DNA of 8,763 nucleotides, from positions 1 to 8,763 of the forward strand of contig JALZVI010000036.1 in assembly GCA_023301015.1 (NCBI GenBank), read 5' to 3'. Positions 6,558-8,763 of the stretch are shown piece after piece. The stretch is from Rickettsiales bacterium (GTDB lineage Bacteria > Pseudomonadota > Alphaproteobacteria > Rickettsiales > 21-14-0-20-44-7). Position 1 is the first letter of the stretch, and each line of letters begins with the position of its first letter. A program made the translations under genes and the position numbers. The notes under the pieces are model-generated. The model was given only the letters and a program-made list of their open reading frames with translations, was not told where the DNA came from and did no database searches.

Positions 6558-6659
6558 TTAATTTGCTAAATAAGTGGTTGTTAAAGAATGGAAAAGTATT
6601 GCACTTAAAATTGCGGTAACTAGCATTACGATTTTGTTCTTTTTTTCTTTTTTATCCAT
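6558..6659 (-). CDS. 33-residue single-helix membrane microprotein
   Basis: This short frame reads MDKKEKKNKIVMLV, then a hydrophobic stretch to about residue 25, and ends TTTYLAN before a TAA. It has a lysine-rich, probably cytoplasmic head followed by one transmembrane helix, the usual design of bacterial membrane microproteins. Its ATG lies inside the last codons of the upstream SH3 gene: the two overlap by 8 bases around the SH3 stop, an arrangement typical of translational coupling. The next gene starts 41 bp later on the same strand. The very AT-rich codons and short length mean chance cannot be excluded, but the overlap, topology and the otherwise unused 135-bp gap support it. Confidence 0.5.
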   Translation of the reverse strand: MDKKEKKNKIVMLVTAILSAILFHSLTTTYLAN

Positions 6660-7365
6660 ACGTTTCGCAAAGAGTTATTGATTTAGATTCAATTCCATTT
6701 GAAATTATCAAAAAGAAATCAAAATCTAAAATTTGAATCTTCAACTTATTTGGATTCAGTTTAAACTCTGTTTCTAACTCTTTTTGAAATTCTTGCTTTG
6801 CTTTTGGATAATTGGAATAGAATAATTCGGCTATCGTAATTAATTCTCCATATCGAATATCCTTAAATATAAATTCCAAGTCCTGCGATTCCCAGTAGGA
6901 TGTTTCCACAACAGTAATATTATTTTCTTGGGTATAAATAATTTTACTTGTTAATTTCTTTTCCAACGTATTTGGAGATTCAATTATTAATTCACATGAA
7001 TTCTTTGGGAAATTAGAAAGTAGATATTTGTGAAAATCGTTATTACTAATTTGTTCATTTGAAGGAATTGGAAATTTACTTAAATATCCATCAAATACAT
7101 ATCCGATTTGATTTTCTGCTGTTTTAATTTTTACCCAACTACCTGGTCTTGAATCAATTGTATCTGATTTAGAATTCTTTTCTGCAATAATCACTTCTTG
7201 CCCAAAATCTAATTTGGTTATCTTTTTTGAATAAGGGTTATCTTTCATCCTTAGATTCAATCCAATTTTTGCAAACACTTTCAATGTATCACCAACTTCA
7301 TAGTTTTTTGCGAAACCGATTTGACTTACTGAAATAATTAAGATTGAAAGAAAGATTTTTTTCAT
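6652..7365 (-). CDS. Secreted SH3-like domain protein, unknown function
   Basis: A 237-residue exported protein. Residues 1-19 form a signal peptide with a likely cleavage after GFA. Residues 26-97 fit a bacterial SH3 (SH3b) domain: VGDTLKVFAKIGLNLRMKD, the conserved LNLR followed by a KITKLDFGQEV strand, then GSWVKIK and IGYVFDGYL. SH3b domains often bind peptidoglycan or other wall components, so a periplasmic role is likely. The remaining 140 residues match nothing I recognise; they look like mixed alpha/beta with a pair of cysteines (124 and about 233) that could form a disulfide. It is the first gene of the minus-strand run that continues with the microprotein, the small membrane protein and the lipoprotein, suggesting a shared envelope function. 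Confidence 0.75.
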   Translation of the reverse strand: MKKIFLSILIISVSQIGFAKNYEVGDTLKVFAKIGLNLRMKDNPYSKKITKLDFGQEVIIAEKNSKSDTIDSRPGSWVKIKTAENQIGYVFDGYLSKFPIPSNEQISNNDFHKYLLSNFPKNSCELIIESPNTLEKKLTSKIIYTQENNITVVETSYWESQDLEFIFKDIRYGELITIAELFYSNYPKAKQEFQKELETEFKLNPNKLKIQILDFDFFLIISNGIESKSITLCETYG

Positions 7366-7396
7366 TTTTTAAATTTGATGAGAACGTCAGTCTGTG

Positions 7397-7438
7397 AAAA
7401 AACTAAAATGTGATTTTTAAAAACCAATTTTAGTTTTT
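7397..7438 (-). terminator. AT-rich hairpin, likely terminator of the nucleoside phosphorylase gene
   Basis: AAAAACTAAAAT (7398-7409) and ATTTTAGTTTTT (7427-7438) are perfect 12-bp inverted copies around a 17-nt centre that itself contains TTTTTAAAAA. On the minus strand the stem ends in six Ts (complement of 7402-7397), about 110 nt past the phosphorylase stop. The stem is nearly all A/T, so it is weaker than the other two terminators, and it could work in either direction. Confidence 0.5.
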
Positions 7439-7498
7439 GTAAGAATATCAATTTAAAAATCAATGCCAACTTTATACAAGTGCATTTGTTATTCTTTA

Positions 7499-7538
7499 GT
7501 ACGTAGACATCTTGCGGAGCAAGGCGCAAGCGAGACGA
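7499..7538. repeat. GC-rich block with CTTGCG/CGCAAG inverted repeat
   Basis: In these 40 bases 23 are G or C (58%), far above the surrounding intergenic DNA. CTTGCG (7511-7516) and CGCAAG (7525-7530) form an inverted repeat with an 8-nt loop, and GCAAG occurs again inside the loop region (7519-7523). The block lies right after the phosphorylase stop. Its composition suggests an inserted or dispersed repeat unit; no second copy is visible in this window. Confidence 0.4.
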
Positions 7539-7549
7539 ATTTATCATTA

Positions 7550-8434
7550 TCATTCCTCCATACTACGAATCCTCCCCATCACCATTTCAATTAATTGCTC
7601 CACCGTCTCCGTAGGAGTCGCACTAAATTCATTCGTCACTCGATTCGCTAAAATCGCATTAAAAGAAATCGCTTGATGACCCAACACATTTGCCAATCCA
7701 TAAATACCAGCCGTTTCCATTTCGAAGTTAGTACATCTTAAATTTTGATAAGAGAACTCACTTAGATTTTGCAATAAATTTTCGATAGCAATATCCGCTC
7801 GCAAAATTCTTCCTTGTGGCGCATAAAAACCTGGGCAAGTCAAAGTAATTCCTTTTATAAAATCAGGAGCTAATTCATTCATTAGATTTTTTCCAACAGA
7901 TGCAATATAAGGTCGAATAGGGAAGTCGGTATGTCGCCCGACTTGCTGCATGAAATGATGGAAAGTCATATGTTCATCAGCATTATTTTGAGTTTTATAA
8001 AAATGCAACAAACCATCTAGACCAATTGCATACTCAGAAACTAATAAAGTATCTACGGGAATGTCTTGTTGCAAAGATCCCGAAGTTCCAATTCTAATTA
8101 TATTTAATGAGGTATGATTTTCTTTTTCTGTTCTATTTTTAAAATCAATATTAGCAAGCGCATCTAACTCATTAAGTACGATATCAATATTGTCTGTTCC
8201 GATGCCTGTGGAAATAACACTTATTTTTTTGCCGCCTAATTGACCTGTATGAGTTACAAATTCTCGTTTTTGTATTTTCCAATCTATACTATCAAAATGC
8301 TTTGACACTTGACTAACTCGGTCAGGATCGCCAACAGTTATTATTGTATTTCCGATTTGTTCAGGTTGTAAATTCAAATGATAGATGCTGCCATCAGGAT
8401 TTAAAATCAGCTCGGAAGGGGGAAAGTGTTTCAT
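7550..8434 (-). CDS. Nucleoside phosphorylase (uridine/purine phosphorylase superfamily)
   Basis: A 294-residue cytoplasmic enzyme of the PNP/UDP phosphorylase superfamily, which splits nucleosides with phosphate into base plus (deoxy)ribose-1-phosphate for salvage. Visible motifs are the phosphate loop GDPDRV (35-40), STGIGTDNIDIVLNEL (75-90), RIGTSGSL (114-121) with the phosphate-binding arginine, and NFEMETAGIYGLA (236-248), where the glutamates and methionine contact the ribose. Position and wording of the last motif are closer to uridine phosphorylases than to DeoD-type enzymes, but base preference cannot be settled by eye. At 294 residues it is longer than the roughly 250 of E. coli Udp, with an N-terminal stretch (SELILNPDGSIYHLNL) and an internal insertion near 95-110. 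It is divergent from the ArsC/Spx-type gene across 140 bp. Confidence 0.88.
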   Translation of the reverse strand: MKHFPPSELILNPDGSIYHLNLQPEQIGNTIITVGDPDRVSQVSKHFDSIDWKIQKREFVTHTGQLGGKKISVISTGIGTDNIDIVLNELDALANIDFKNRTEKENHTSLNIIRIGTSGSLQQDIPVDTLLVSEYAIGLDGLLHFYKTQNNADEHMTFHHFMQQVGRHTDFPIRPYIASVGKNLMNELAPDFIKGITLTCPGFYAPQGRILRADIAIENLLQNLSEFSYQNLRCTNFEMETAGIYGLANVLGHQAISFNAILANRVTNEFSATPTETVEQLIEMVMGRIRSMEE

Positions 8435-8574
8435 GTTTTTTTATTTAAATAAAATTAAACAACTTCTATGAGTATTATGTAAAATTATAATTTTCTTTGT
8501 GAATACGAATTTCTGTTACAGAGTATTTATATTTTTAAAATAAAAAAATGTTCCGAAGGAACTCAAAATTAATT

Positions 8575-8763
8575 ATGAGAAAAATTTATCACTTAGCTAG
8601 TTGTAATACTTGCCAACGTATCATCAAAGAACTCGGAGATTTAGAAGGTTTCGAAATGCAAAACATCAAAGAGCAAAAAATGACTGCCAAACAAGTCGAT
8701 GAAATGAAAAAACATACTGGCAATTATGAGTCATTATTTAGCCGACGTGCAATGAAATATAGA
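8575..8763 (+). CDS. ArsC/Spx-family thioredoxin-fold protein, partial (C-terminus beyond window)
   Basis: Only the first 63 residues are present; the frame is open to the window edge. The N-terminus MRKIYHLASCNTC matches the ArsC/Spx/YffB family: a first beta strand followed by a C-x-x-C motif (Cys10, Cys13), then a helix (QRIIKEL). FSRRAMKYR near the window edge is typical of the family in Bacteroidetes-like proteins. Members are arsenate reductases, transcription-modulating Spx proteins or uncharacterised reductases; these 63 residues cannot distinguish them. I chose ATG 8575 because the family begins directly with the first strand. An in-frame ATG at 8548 would add nine residues (MFRRNSKLI) and is less likely. 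A purine-rich AAGGAA lies 13-19 bases upstream, somewhat far for a ribosome site. Confidence 0.8.
   Translation, partial: MRKIYHLASCNTCQRIIKELGDLEGFEMQNIKEQKMTAKQVDEMKKHTGNYESLFSRRAMKYR

Noticed and set aside
7362..7553. 63-codon minus-strand frame as a protein-coding gene
   Set aside because: It covers a terminator-like hairpin and a GC-rich block, and most of the peptide is Leu/Ile/Phe/Lys-rich as expected of AT-rich non-coding DNA. Its overlaps with both neighbours kept it as a finding but not as a gene call.
8492..8499. TTTCTTTG as a -7 box for the ArsC/Spx-family gene
   Set aside because: The second position differs from TAnnTTTG and no TTG lies at the proper distance upstream.

Overview
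The window looks like chromosomal DNA from an AT-rich member of the Bacteroidetes (Bacteroidota). The reasons are the very AT-rich intergenic DNA, the general lack of Shine-Dalgarno sequences, a secreted enzyme with a Por/type IX (T9SS) C-terminal sorting domain, and the style of the signal and lipoprotein peptides. I cannot assign a genus. No rRNA, tRNA, CRISPR array or intact insertion sequence is visible.

Layout: (1) 1-2013: a strong terminator and a minus-strand gene for a secreted acetyl xylan esterase-like hydrolase with Ig-like, esterase, PKD-like and T9SS sorting domains. (2) 2014-2317: a divergent intergenic region with repeats and a candidate promoter/operator. (3) 2318-3935, plus strand: a pirin-family cupin with a Tat-like signal, then a cytoplasmic NADPH-dependent FMN reductase-like flavoprotein. 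A striking 148-bp nested palindrome lies between them, and a classic terminator follows. (4) 4312-5595, plus strand: an orphan OmpR-family response regulator followed 72 bp later by a short BLUF blue-light photoreceptor, with no histidine kinase in view. (5) 5659-7365, minus strand: a tight run of envelope proteins of unknown function (SH3-like secreted protein, 33-residue membrane microprotein, 66-residue two-helix membrane protein, lipoprotein). (6) 7366-7549: a small intergenic segment with a GC-rich block and an AT-rich hairpin. (7) 7550-8434, minus strand: a nucleoside phosphorylase. (8) From 8575, plus strand: an ArsC/Spx-family gene cut by the window end.

How the genes may work together: the pirin/flavin-reductase pair suggests a small redox or quinone/flavonoid-handling module. 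The response regulator/BLUF pair suggests blue-light-controlled transcription in which the photoreceptor could act on the regulator by protein contact, as in cyanobacterial PixD-PixE. That is the most interesting system-level hypothesis here. The other genes look like housekeeping or lineage-specific envelope functions. The most notable non-coding structure is the nested palindrome at 3208-3355.
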